Shown piece by piece: positions 8,109 to 16,003 of a stretch of 40,564 bases of DNA. Under the pieces are notes generated by a model that was given only the letters and a program-made list of their open reading frames with translations, was not told where the DNA came from and did no database searches. The position numbers were made by a program, and so were the translations under genes. Every line of letters begins with the position of its first letter. Positions within the stretch are counted from its first letter, which is position 1. Origin of the DNA: Gloeocapsa sp. UFS-A4-WI-NPMV-4B04 (lineage in GTDB: Bacteria > Cyanobacteriota > Cyanobacteriia > Cyanobacteriales > Chroococcidiopsidaceae); NCBI GenBank assembly GCA_019359535.1, contig JAHHHE010000021.1:1-40564 (forward strand), in the 5' to 3' direction.

Positions 8109-10999
8109 GGACTTTTTGAAATGAATTGTTGAACTTGAGCAAAAGATTGTGGCATAACGAGATCCTGCTCACTTTGCCAGCAATCACGGAAGTAGCGAGT
8201 GCAGGCAGCAAGAGCCTCGTGTTTATCAGGAATCCGGTCAAAAAACCACTGTTTAATATGTCGCTCGTTAGCATTGGACGCACTCAGGACAACTGATTCC
8301 CAAGGCGCATACCACCGACCCATCGTGTGCTTTTTGTAATCTTGGATTAGCCAATTTGAGTAGCCCTCTTTGCGGTTCATGTAGAATCTCTCTGAAGCGC
8401 ACTTATCAAGTAATTCACGCGGAATACCTAAAAATTCAGCCAATGGCTCAACGCTAACAGCCTCAATCCTGCCCACAAACTTGGTGTTAATATTCGCTAA
8501 TAAATCAGCCCCAGCTGCGGACTGTGCAATCTTAGTAAAGCTGTTAGTAACTAGCCCCAAGCGGACACCATCCTTACCTCCGTTTGTTGCCAGGTTAGAC
8601 GCAAGCTTAAGTACCCCAGTATGCGTTACCAGGTTTTGCGCCTCTTCTATGAATACATGGCTAATTTCGTGACTTAAGGACTTTTGGATCGCCGAGCTAT
8701 ATGCTGCCAAGGAATATGCTAATGATTCCTGACCCTCGTTCATATTCCGCAACGAGAATACTGTTAGCGGTTTATCGATCCGAACTGTAGAAGGCAGTGA
8801 AATCGCTTTACCAATAGTTGTCCGCGTATCGGTAATTCGAGACAAATTGAACTGAAGTAAGTCAAGTGCTTCTTGAACGCGATCTCCTAAATTTGCTAAC
8901 CTTGACTCTAGTTTTTCGCGCGTTACGAACCGCGCTAAATCTGTGAGAGTAGGCGTAGAAAACCACGCCTTTGAGCCAAAACCTTCGCGGATTGCATTAC
9001 CGTAGCGGCTTTGAATTAATGGATCGTCTAGGTAGGTTGTGATTGAAAGCTCAAGAATCGTGCGGGCAATTTGTTCTAATTGAATATCTTGACCAGTCGG
9101 CCCTGTTAAAATCATCAACTGTTCAATCCAGTACCCCACAAGTGATCTCAATCGGTCTTGTTGAATATTTTCAGGCAACCCAGAAAAGTCCGGAATCTGG
9201 ATCAGGTTAAAGCTCTCAAGCTGGATGTCAATATGAGTACCACCCAGATATAAACAGCGATCTCGCAGTGTAGAGCTACCATCAGCCGGAGGATAATCAA
9301 GCCAAGTCACAGGCTGCCCCATCGCCAAGGCATGATCCGCAATATTGTTCGCCAAAACTGATTTAGAGCTACGGTGTGCTGCTACGATCCACCAATGCTT
9401 TTCTTTGGTGGGATGGAAGAAATCTACCCGAAACGGTTGCTTATCCGGGGCGATGAACTCGATGCCATGCTCATCATTCGGTAGGGTACGCGCAATCGGG
9501 AAAAATGAGATCGCGTCACGCACGCCATAATAAATCCGACGGTCAAACTGAGCGCCTGTGCGCTTTACCCTAGCGACATCATAGCCGAACACTTTGTACT
9601 GCAATAATGGATCGTCATTGCAGGGCAGCGTCTGTAACCAAAGTCGATGGGTAACGACATATTCACGCACCAACTCTAGCCATCGGCAGCGCGTGGTGAA
9701 GTCACGGCAGGCAATGTCCAATTCGGCAATGCTTTTGCGGTGAATCAGGACACAAAAGCCAACTCGAATCGGCGAGTCACCCGAATGTAAGGAGCGCAGC
9801 GCCTCTCTTGCTTGTCTTGCGTTTTCATCAGCAGCAGCATCATAATATTTTTTCGATGCTGTTGATTCAAACTGCTTAACTGATTGACGGTACAGTTCTG
9901 AGGCAGCTTCTCGCGCAATTCTTGTATCGCTGGGAGTAAGCTGGATACAGAACTCTGTATCCTTACAAGATTCGTCCGCCAGCAAATCCCACATCGCACG
10001 ACATTGATGGAATTCATGCGCGAGGCTCTTATACTGTCCAGTAGCTCTTAAAATCCCTGTATAGCGATCTCGAATTGCCCCTGATTCTGGGTCAAAGCGC
10101 TTACTATACACCCATTCTGGGTCAGCCTTAATCGGATAGTCTTTGATCAGATGTCCAGTAATGTGCATTTCGCCAGTGATTTCACTAGAGAGGCGCACAC
10201 CGCGCTGATCAATTTTGCACCGGATGATGTTTGGTGACTTTCCCGCCGCTTCGCCGCTAAAGCGATGACGTAAGTTTGTCCATATCTCGTCATGTCCCAT
10301 TGGGCGTACCGATACGCCGAATGTGCCAGTCAACAATGTAGAAGTCGATCTATAACCCCGTAAAAATGCCGTCTTAAACTGGTCTTCTACAGCAATGATT
10401 TTGTTTTGAGTCTTTTTGTTTGAAATCGAGTCCCGCAGACCGACCCATAGTTCATGAATTTCCTTACCAAAGGCTTCAATCTTGTCAGAGTTCTTGCGCC
10501 CCTGTTTATCCGACTTTGGCTTATAAGTAACGTACAATCGGGCAAACTTCGGCTCTCTAAGTCCGGCTCGCGCCAGTTGTTGCGCTCGCCCCAATTCCGA
10601 AACCAACAACTGGTCAATTTCGGGATTGTTATTATTTTCAATCAGGCGCAGCAGTTGTCGTGTGCGATCACAGCTCGTTGCTTCACCCCCAATATGAATA
10701 TCCCAAACTAAGTAATAGGGGATATTTAATAATCCTTCACTCAGCGCGTCATAAAGGCTAATCAAATTCTTGGCGAGATCATATACATGAGTGCCGAGAA
10801 TTTCCCATCCCCATGTAAAGATACGTGATGCCGAGCCATGTTGGACAACTATTGAACCAACGCGCTCGCCAAATACATCAAATTCACAGGTCGCTTGCAG
10901 TGGCAGGTAGTCTGAAATACTACCGTGATCTGCAAGACCAGTGATTCTTAAATCTAATGCGTTTTCTGGCTTGTATAGTTTGTCGTCTTCATGAAACAT
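8096..10999 (-). CDS. VirB4/TraC-like conjugative ATPase with a degenerate Walker A
   Basis: The 967-aa product has the size and layout of VirB4. An N-terminal half (1-500) is without motifs, and an ATPase domain begins at about 515. The P-loop position reads AAHRSSKS (540-547). The Lys-Ser pair is kept, but both glycines of GxxxxGK[ST] are replaced by Ala and Ser. The Walker B position reads HVFIEEAQNL (781-790), and VTNSFTKIAQ (817-826) is the following sensor-type strand. VirB4 drives pilus assembly and substrate transfer at the inner membrane. AAGGTGAG lies just before ATG 10999, which overlaps the VirB3-like gene by 11 nt. The order VirB3-VirB4 supports the call. Confidence 0.8.
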   Translation of the reverse strand: MFHEDDKLYKPENALDLRITGLADHGSISDYLPLQATCEFDVFGERVGSIVVQHGSASRIFTWGWEILGTHVYDLAKNLISLYDALSEGLLNIPYYLVWDIHIGGEATSCDRTRQLLRLIENNNNPEIDQLLVSELGRAQQLARAGLREPKFARLYVTYKPKSDKQGRKNSDKIEAFGKEIHELWVGLRDSISNKKTQNKIIAVEDQFKTAFLRGYRSTSTLLTGTFGVSVRPMGHDEIWTNLRHRFSGEAAGKSPNIIRCKIDQRGVRLSSEITGEMHITGHLIKDYPIKADPEWVYSKRFDPESGAIRDRYTGILRATGQYKSLAHEFHQCRAMWDLLADESCKDTEFCIQLTPSDTRIAREAASELYRQSVKQFESTASKKYYDAAADENARQAREALRSLHSGDSPIRVGFCVLIHRKSIAELDIACRDFTTRCRWLELVREYVVTHRLWLQTLPCNDDPLLQYKVFGYDVARVKRTGAQFDRRIYYGVRDAISFFPIARTLPNDEHGIEFIAPDKQPFRVDFFHPTKEKHWWIVAAHRSSKSVLANNIADHALAMGQPVTWLDYPPADGSSTLRDRCLYLGGTHIDIQLESFNLIQIPDFSGLPENIQQDRLRSLVGYWIEQLMILTGPTGQDIQLEQIARTILELSITTYLDDPLIQSRYGNAIREGFGSKAWFSTPTLTDLARFVTREKLESRLANLGDRVQEALDLLQFNLSRITDTRTTIGKAISLPSTVRIDKPLTVFSLRNMNEGQESLAYSLAAYSSAIQKSLSHEISHVFIEEAQNLVTHTGVLKLASNLATNGGKDGVRLGLVTNSFTKIAQSAAGADLLANINTKFVGRIEAVSVEPLAEFLGIPRELLDKCASERFYMNRKEGYSNWLIQDYKKHTMGRWYAPWESVVLSASNANERHIKQWFFDRIPDKHEALAACTRYFRDCWQSEQDLVMPQSFAQVQQFISKSPCSK

Positions 11000-11309
11000 T
11001 GCTCACCTTCGGCGGTAACGTATCTTTGTTCGGCTTATTAGGCAGATGAAAAATTGGAATTGGAATAAATGTCCCAAAGTTAGACCAGGCTGACTCCTCG
11101 CCCTTCCCGGCATAAAGCCAGTAAATAGCAATTACCGTGCCACCCGACAAAACTGTCTTAACTTTGTCATCAGTTGCTTCAGAAACGATTGCCATTGCCA
11201 CGAGTCCCCCTAACAATCCTGGGGTCAGGTAGGAAGGGAAAAAACCTAATAGCTTTTTCTGCCTGCCTAAAGCTCGATTTGGAATAATTGGTTCGTTACG
11301 AATCGGCAT
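10989..11309 (-). CDS. VirB3-like small membrane protein
   Basis: This 106-aa protein has a basic N-terminus (ALGRQKKLLG) and two closely spaced membrane helices (about 25-43, LTPGLLGGLVAMAIVS, and 50-66, VLSGGTVIAIYWLYAG). A Pro-rich tail follows. Size, two helices near the N-terminus and location immediately upstream of and overlapping the VirB4-like gene match VirB3/TrbD/TraL proteins, which dock on VirB4. Sequence identity alone would not give the call. Confidence 0.6.
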   Translation of the reverse strand: MPIRNEPIIPNRALGRQKKLLGFFPSYLTPGLLGGLVAMAIVSEATDDKVKTVLSGGTVIAIYWLYAGKGEESAWSNFGTFIPIPIFHLPNKPNKDTLPPKVSNVS

Positions 11310-11348
11310 TTGTCACTGAGGCTCTTTTTGCCCCGCTCAAAAAATAAA

Positions 11349-12734
11349 CTAGGTAGTGAAAAGCTCAATTAAAGAGTCAAAGATCAACAGTCCAGCTATT
11401 ATCTGGACAACTTTCCCGACGGTCTGACGCGCACCTTCATCGTCATCTTCACGCGACCTCCCAAATCGCACAGCCAGGATTGCTAGAAAGACGATACCCA
11501 GGAGGCGGAATACCCCACCAATCCACCCTGGAATCGCTTCAACTCCAGTAACGCCAAATCTGCCAAATAGACTTGTCAGACCATTCTCTAGGGTGTCAAA
11601 AAATAAGGCATAAGCTGGCGAATGTATGGTGAACGAACACCACGAGAGTACAGTAGATAAGCAAAAAAGCAATTGCCCCCGATGGCGTTTCGATATTGCC
11701 CCATAGTGCTGCCAAAAAAGCGCTAATAAAGTGCCACCCACACCACACAGAAGTAACACGAGCCACTCGCCCATCAGTACACGGTACAAAACCAGCAAGG
11801 CGACAGTGAGCCAGGAAATATATTTTAGAGCAGGTGAATCGAGAAACTTGGTAAATACTGTGTTTCTAGGTTTATTGATGAAAGTGCGAGTTGAACTACT
11901 TAGCTGTTTTCTCATAGGTTTCCCCTGAACAGTTCTACTTAAAATAGGCGCTCGCTCAAAAGACCGAACATTTAACTTGCATCGCTCCCATAAACTTTTC
12001 ATCCAATTGTTTTCTGGTGTTTGAAACGTTGATTGCAATTGCTCCTCTTGAAGCACTGTTGGCGGCTTGTGAGTAATAACAACAGATTCAGGCTGAGTAA
12101 TAACAACAGATTCAGGCTGTTGAGTTAACATTCCGCCAAGAGCCGTAATTGCCCGGTTATACGCCATTCGGACAGCATCAGCAGATTTACCTAGTTCAGC
12201 GCCAATCGCCTTGAACTTCATCCCCTCATTCCGCTTCAATACTATTTGTTGAGCGGTTTCGCTCAGGAGTGAACTTGCTTGATGCAGTTTTTCTACACAT
12301 TGGTGCAACTGCTCTTCTTCATAAGGATCTCTCAGCTCGTCCTCGTGAACTAGCGTTGTAGTAGCCTTTAGTTTTTCGACCCTCGCTGCTTGCCCTTGCT
12401 GATTACGTAATACAGCCGCCAATGCACCTCGCACACAATGTTTTGCCCACGACGCGAGCGCATTCCCCGAAGTCAGGTCAAATGTCGCGATCGCTTTCTG
12501 GAATCCCTCAAGCGCTGCTGAGTAGGCATCGTCTGGATCTACTCTGGAAATAGAGTTGATTTGCTTCCAAATCCATCGGTTATATCTAGAAAGCAGTTCG
12601 GCAAATGCCCGATCTCCTCTCCGCTTTTCAATCTGGGTTAATGCTGTCTTAGATAGAGCGCCAAGCATTCTTTGGCAGATTTCAATTAAATTTAGTTCGT
12701 TTTGACCTGAAATAACGCTAGTTGAATTAGCCAT
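11349..12734 (-). CDS. Sigma-70-like factor fused to a VirB2-like pilin precursor
   Basis: This is one uninterrupted 461-aa frame, first gene of the T4SS operon, with GGAAG 9 nt before ATG 12734. Residues 40-110 resemble sigma region 2 (DRAFAELLSRYNRWIWKQI, then SAALEGFQKAIATFDL and ASWAKHCVRGALAA). Residues 155-200 resemble region 4 with its HTH (LSETAQQIVLKRNEGMKFKA, IGAELGKSADAVRMAYNRA). A Gln/Pro linker with a tandem repeat follows. From 306 there are two membrane helices (306-322, 323-341), a cytoplasmic KRHR (349-352), and a signal-peptide-like helix (353-373) ending in AYA (374-376). The last 85 residues hold two more helices (402-423, 442-459) around a charged loop. The tail after AYA has the topology of a mature VirB2/TrbC pilin, and the operon otherwise lacks a virB2 before virB3. 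The fusion itself is seen; dual function is inference. Confidence 0.7.
   Translation of the reverse strand: MANSTSVISGQNELNLIEICQRMLGALSKTALTQIEKRRGDRAFAELLSRYNRWIWKQINSISRVDPDDAYSAALEGFQKAIATFDLTSGNALASWAKHCVRGALAAVLRNQQGQAARVEKLKATTTLVHEDELRDPYEEEQLHQCVEKLHQASSLLSETAQQIVLKRNEGMKFKAIGAELGKSADAVRMAYNRAITALGGMLTQQPESVVITQPESVVITHKPPTVLQEEQLQSTFQTPENNWMKSLWERCKLNVRSFERAPILSRTVQGKPMRKQLSSSTRTFINKPRNTVFTKFLDSPALKYISWLTVALLVLYRVLMGEWLVLLLCGVGGTLLALFWQHYGAISKRHRGQLLFCLSTVLSWCSFTIHSPAYALFFDTLENGLTSLFGRFGVTGVEAIPGWIGGVFRLLGIVFLAILAVRFGRSREDDDEGARQTVGKVVQIIAGLLIFDSLIELFTT
11913..11926 (-). promoter_or_regulatory. Possible internal ribosome site and start inside the sigma-pilin gene
   Basis: On the minus strand AGGGG (11922-11926) stands 6 nt before an in-frame ATG at 11915-11913 (Met274 of the fusion). 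Initiation here would give a 188-aa membrane protein containing the pilin-like tail without the sigma domains. This is judged only from spacing and sequence. Confidence 0.35.
12072..12119 (-). repeat. 24-bp perfect tandem duplication in the sigma-pilin linker
   Basis: Two identical 24-nt units at 12072-12095 and 12096-12119 encode QPESVVIT twice, between the sigma region-4 HTH and the membrane part. The frame is kept, so the linker is tolerant of length change. Confidence 0.85.
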
Positions 12735-12922
12735 ACAACATTTCTTCCAGTGTGTTGTTGGTTAGCACGGGTGGCACGAGCCAAACTCTCTATCCCCGTG
12801 CGTTTTGAATTTGAAACAGATAACGAGGCGCAGAGATTCAGCTAAATCGGCAAGATATCGGAAAATGTTGATTTTCTGCCGTAGCGATACGCGATCGCCC
12901 AGAGGCTAATAAGTTAACTTTT

Positions 12923-12958
12923 CGTGAGATTGTGCTTTCGTGAGATTGTGCTTTCGTG
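12923..12958. repeat. 16-bp tandem repeat upstream of the T4SS operon
   Basis: The unit cgtgagattgtgcttt occurs at 12923-12938 and 12939-12954, followed by a partial third copy (cgtg). It lies about 190 bp upstream of the first gene of the T4SS operon, in the 288-bp gap between it and the end of the beta-helix gene. It could be an operator or a simple slippage repeat. Confidence 0.75.
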
Positions 12959-13022
12959 TTTGATGAAGAGAGTCACTAGCTGCTGGCTCTCGAATGAGAG
13001 GATTTTAGTGCTTTACTAGGTT

Positions 13023-14351
13023 TTAGCGAGACATTCGATTATTCCTAACAGTGTTATTCCGCGTAATCCAAGCAATGCCTCTCCGAATCTCAGCACGATC
13101 TCTATTCCTACGCTTTGAATCTTTGATTACAACGTGCTTGTTATTTCTAGAAAAAGTATTGTTGTGAACTTGGATACTGGAAGAATCAGCAATCATGATT
13201 CCTGCCGGACTGCCACTAATGCGATTACCACTAGCGATCGCATTATGTGAAAGCTCGAACATAATCCCGATCTGTTCGTTATTGCGAAAGGTGTTGTTTT
13301 TAACTGTGGCATTGCTAGAAGATGCGTCAAACCACAGTCCATTACCGATGTTGTGTTCAAAAACATTATTGCGCGATACCAGACCGTCAGTCTGGAGCAC
13401 CTTGATTCCAGCCGCCGTGTAGTCTTTTCGGAAATGCTCTTGGTTGTTGTAGGAAAACATATTGCCCTCTAACACCATTGAGTTTGCCCAACTACCGCGA
13501 ATCCCGTGCATTCCGTTAAAGCTGAAGGTATTGCCTCGCACAACACCATTACTTGATTGCTGGAAATGAACCCCTCGTAATCCATTCCACACGAAGGTAT
13601 TGTTATCTAGGGTGACATGACTCGTCTTCAGTAACCCAACTGCATCTTCGGCATAGTGGGCGAACCCTAGACCACGTATAACTGTACCCGATGGATGAGA
13701 ACGGCGATTTGTTGTTAAATCAAAAGCTCCATCTCGCGTTGTGGCTTCTACTGTTTTACCTGCTGGATTACTCCCGATGTACAACTTATTGTTTCGAGCG
13801 TCGACGTAAAATGTGCCAGGGCTAACTCTATCTCTACGCCCTACTTGTCGTAGAGAGTTCCCGTTAACATAGACCATATCCCGATGCCCTGCCAGTGGGT
13901 GCTTGCGGTCAATGTATACATCCTTCATATTTTGAGGAAACGAGTATTTCCAGCCATCTTTCCGCCAGGTGCGACCATCAGCGACCCAGCCTTTTACTAT
14001 GGTGCTGCCTTTCAGTAATGGCTCTTCGTGTGGATATGCTTGTAGGGTTAGTTTTTTGGTGATTTTGACATCAACACCTCGATAAACACCACCTCGAAAG
14101 ACTATTGTTGAACCTGGTCGTGCAATAGCGATCGCTCTTTCTACCGTCAGTGGTGATCGCGGTGATTTACCAGAATTATTATTTCTCCCATTCGGTGACA
14201 CAAAGTAGGCATTGTTGGGAATTTGGTAGTTAGTGTTCTTAATTTGAACAGCAGCATCAGCCAGATTTGGAGTAAGCAGAGGAAGAGGAAGTAGAAATAG
14301 AGTCGGTGCAAGTAAGAAACTTTTGAGTTGCTGCAAGCTGATTCTGCTCAT
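13023..14351 (-). CDS. Exported right-handed parallel beta-helix protein
   Basis: The start chosen is ATG 14351 because GGAG lies 7 nt upstream and the signal peptide then begins at residue 1; an earlier in-frame start at 14414 adds 21 residues without a site. The product is 442 aa. A signal peptide (FLLAPTLFLLPLPLL to ADAA) is followed by YFVSPNGRNNNSGKSPRSPL and ARPGSTIVFRGGVYRG, the entry strand typical of DUF1565/NosD-type beta-helices. From about 230 there are repeated rungs with N-N-x-F patterns (LDNNTFVWNG, VRGNTFSFNG, LEGNMFSYNN, SRNNVFEHNI, VKNNTFRNNE, VHNNTFSRNN). Such proteins bind or cut polysaccharide at the cell surface. No clear lyase catalytic set was recognised, so the substrate is unknown. 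Confidence 0.8.
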   Translation of the reverse strand: MSRISLQQLKSFLLAPTLFLLPLPLLTPNLADAAVQIKNTNYQIPNNAYFVSPNGRNNNSGKSPRSPLTVERAIAIARPGSTIVFRGGVYRGVDVKITKKLTLQAYPHEEPLLKGSTIVKGWVADGRTWRKDGWKYSFPQNMKDVYIDRKHPLAGHRDMVYVNGNSLRQVGRRDRVSPGTFYVDARNNKLYIGSNPAGKTVEATTRDGAFDLTTNRRSHPSGTVIRGLGFAHYAEDAVGLLKTSHVTLDNNTFVWNGLRGVHFQQSSNGVVRGNTFSFNGMHGIRGSWANSMVLEGNMFSYNNQEHFRKDYTAAGIKVLQTDGLVSRNNVFEHNIGNGLWFDASSSNATVKNNTFRNNEQIGIMFELSHNAIASGNRISGSPAGIMIADSSSIQVHNNTFSRNNKHVVIKDSKRRNRDRAEIRRGIAWITRNNTVRNNRMSR

Positions 14352-15280
14352 AATTAATCTCCGCAAGGTAATACAAGTTATCTGAGGGCTGAATTTTGAG
14401 GAGCAACAAATCATCGCTAAAATTTAACCTTCATGATTTGTTGTCAAAACTAAAATAAGTTTATTCAATCAATCTTTTTCTAATAGACAATTACCTATTA
14501 GAGTTGTCAAACTACTTAAATTTATTGACTGCTAAATCCTAAAACATTAGCAAATAGTTTTCAAGTATAATCATAAAAATATACCTAAAAATATTTATTT
14601 TTTAAGCTAAAAACCTTATAGAAAAAGCAATCCAAGAAAACAAACAAACCTGTTCAAACAAGTTCAACACTGTTTAATTAAAATCAATCATTTCCAATCA
14701 AAACAAAAAAAATTAGTACGGAAATTATCTGTTACCAGAGTTACTTTTCAAAAACTATCTTAAAATAAAACTTTTAAAATCTTTTTAATTTAAGTTTCTA
14801 TAAATAATTAATTGTTAAGCTCCCAATCTATATTCAGACAAAAAGCATCAAACCTGGAGTAGTGACTACCGCGAGTTTGATACTTTTTTAAGGTTGAGCT
14901 TGCTCTCACACTGATGCGAATCTATCTGCGATAAAAACGCAGATAGCTAAATTTGTCTATCTTGCTCTCACGCCTATGAGAATCTATCTGCGATAAAAAC
15001 GCAGATAGCTAAATTTGCTTATCTTGCTCTCACGCTTGTGATTATTACTATCGCCGCAATACTTCTCGGTTAATTACTAACTAGAATTTTAACTAATTGA
15101 CCCTGACCCGCATCAATGACAATAGGCAATTTTGACTGCTCAGAAGATTACAGAATCAATAAGTGTATATCTGTTTAACACCTCAGACTCAAGTTCGGCG
15201 CGGCAGGTAGCAGTGAAAGTGACAAGATTGAATAATCGAGTCCGCAAAGAGTACAACGATGTTAGGCAGTAAACAAATAG
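14352..15280. other. AT-rich gene-free stretch with repeats and a gene scrap
   Basis: The first 500 bases (14400-14870) are strongly AT-rich with many A-tracts and no gene that I can support. At 14899-15041 lies a 62-bp tandem repeat with hairpins (separate entry). At 15070-15147 the minus strand reads a short protein-like tail, PIVIDAGQGQLVKILVSN and stop, which looks like the end of a lost gene. The remainder up to 15280 shows nothing clear. Confidence 0.5.
14899..15041. repeat. 62-bp tandem repeat, each unit carrying a 9-bp-stem hairpin
   Basis: The phrase cttgctctcac starts at 14899, 14961 and 15023, an exact 62-bp period, with two full units and a partial third. Each full unit contains a perfect inverted repeat, ctatctgcg-N7-cgcagatag (14922-14946 and 14984-15008). 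The hairpins are not followed by T-runs, so they do not look like ordinary terminators. Confidence 0.85.
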
Positions 15281-15823
15281 TTAGTATAGATAACCCATTA
15301 GATCAAGAACCCCTGAGCGCCAATTAATTGCCCCAATACGTTTGTACATTAGGGCATCGGGAATCGGTTCTTCCGCCACCCCAAGAGTAGTATGCGCGTT
15401 TATCTTCAACCACCGACAAGGATTATCGGCGCGTTGATATCCATGCTTGGCATAGATCCGGTCATCGTCTGCAAATAGGATGATGAAGTCGCTATTACTT
15501 CGGAGCGCAAACGCCTCTAAGCGATTAAGTAGTTCTGAGCCTATGCCATGCGAACGGTAAAAAGAATGGACACAAAGATCAATGCCTCCGACGACACATA
15601 TCGGTATTCCAGACAGCGACATCATTCGGTAATCTATTCCGAGATGAGCGACTAAGTGATCATTTGACCAAGCTAAAAGTCGCTGATATGGAAGTTGCTT
15701 ATAGTAGCTACGTGAGGGGTAATTGTCAAAACTACAAGTCAGTAGCAATTGAATATCCGCTCTAGTTGTCTGAGGAATTTCATGTTCTAAGCATAGTTCA
15801 TAATTTATTAGTTGAGTTGGCAT
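15281..15823 (-). CDS. GNAT-family N-acetyltransferase
   Basis: This 180-aa protein has the acetyl-CoA binding motif A as VHSFYRSHGIGSELLNRLEA (residues about 85-104, R-x-x-G-x-G), preceded by the beta strands GIPICVVGGIDLCV. IILFADDDRIYAKHGYQRAD matches motif B, where GNATs often keep F/Y-x-K-x-G-F/Y. It stands alone with gaps on both sides. The acceptor cannot be told from sequence; small-molecule detoxifying and protein-modifying acetyltransferases look alike here. A NodA-like acyltransferase was considered but the fit is weak. Confidence 0.75.
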   Translation of the reverse strand: MPTQLINYELCLEHEIPQTTRADIQLLLTCSFDNYPSRSYYKQLPYQRLLAWSNDHLVAHLGIDYRMMSLSGIPICVVGGIDLCVHSFYRSHGIGSELLNRLEAFALRSNSDFIILFADDDRIYAKHGYQRADNPCRWLKINAHTTLGVAEEPIPDALMYKRIGAINWRSGVLDLMGYLY

Positions 15824-16003
15824 TTAGTTTGCTGCTTAAGTGTAATAAAGTTTAAAATAGCCGTCCCCAAGATACGATTAATCTAAACTTTAGTCCTAAG
15901 CGGTATTGAGAATGTGGGGCTATCTTAGGAGATAACATTTAATTTACCCAATGCTAGTTTTAACCGAGAAGTATTGGCTTGAAGCTACCTTTAGCAAATT
16001 AAG

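Noticed and set aside
8002-8283. Minus-strand frame of 93 codons overlapping the VirB4-like C-terminus
   Set aside because: It is a shadow of two better-supported overlapping genes (8096-10999 and 7845-8108).
14922-15008. Rho-independent terminators
   Set aside because: The two hairpins lack a following T-run on either strand, and sit far from the nearest gene end.
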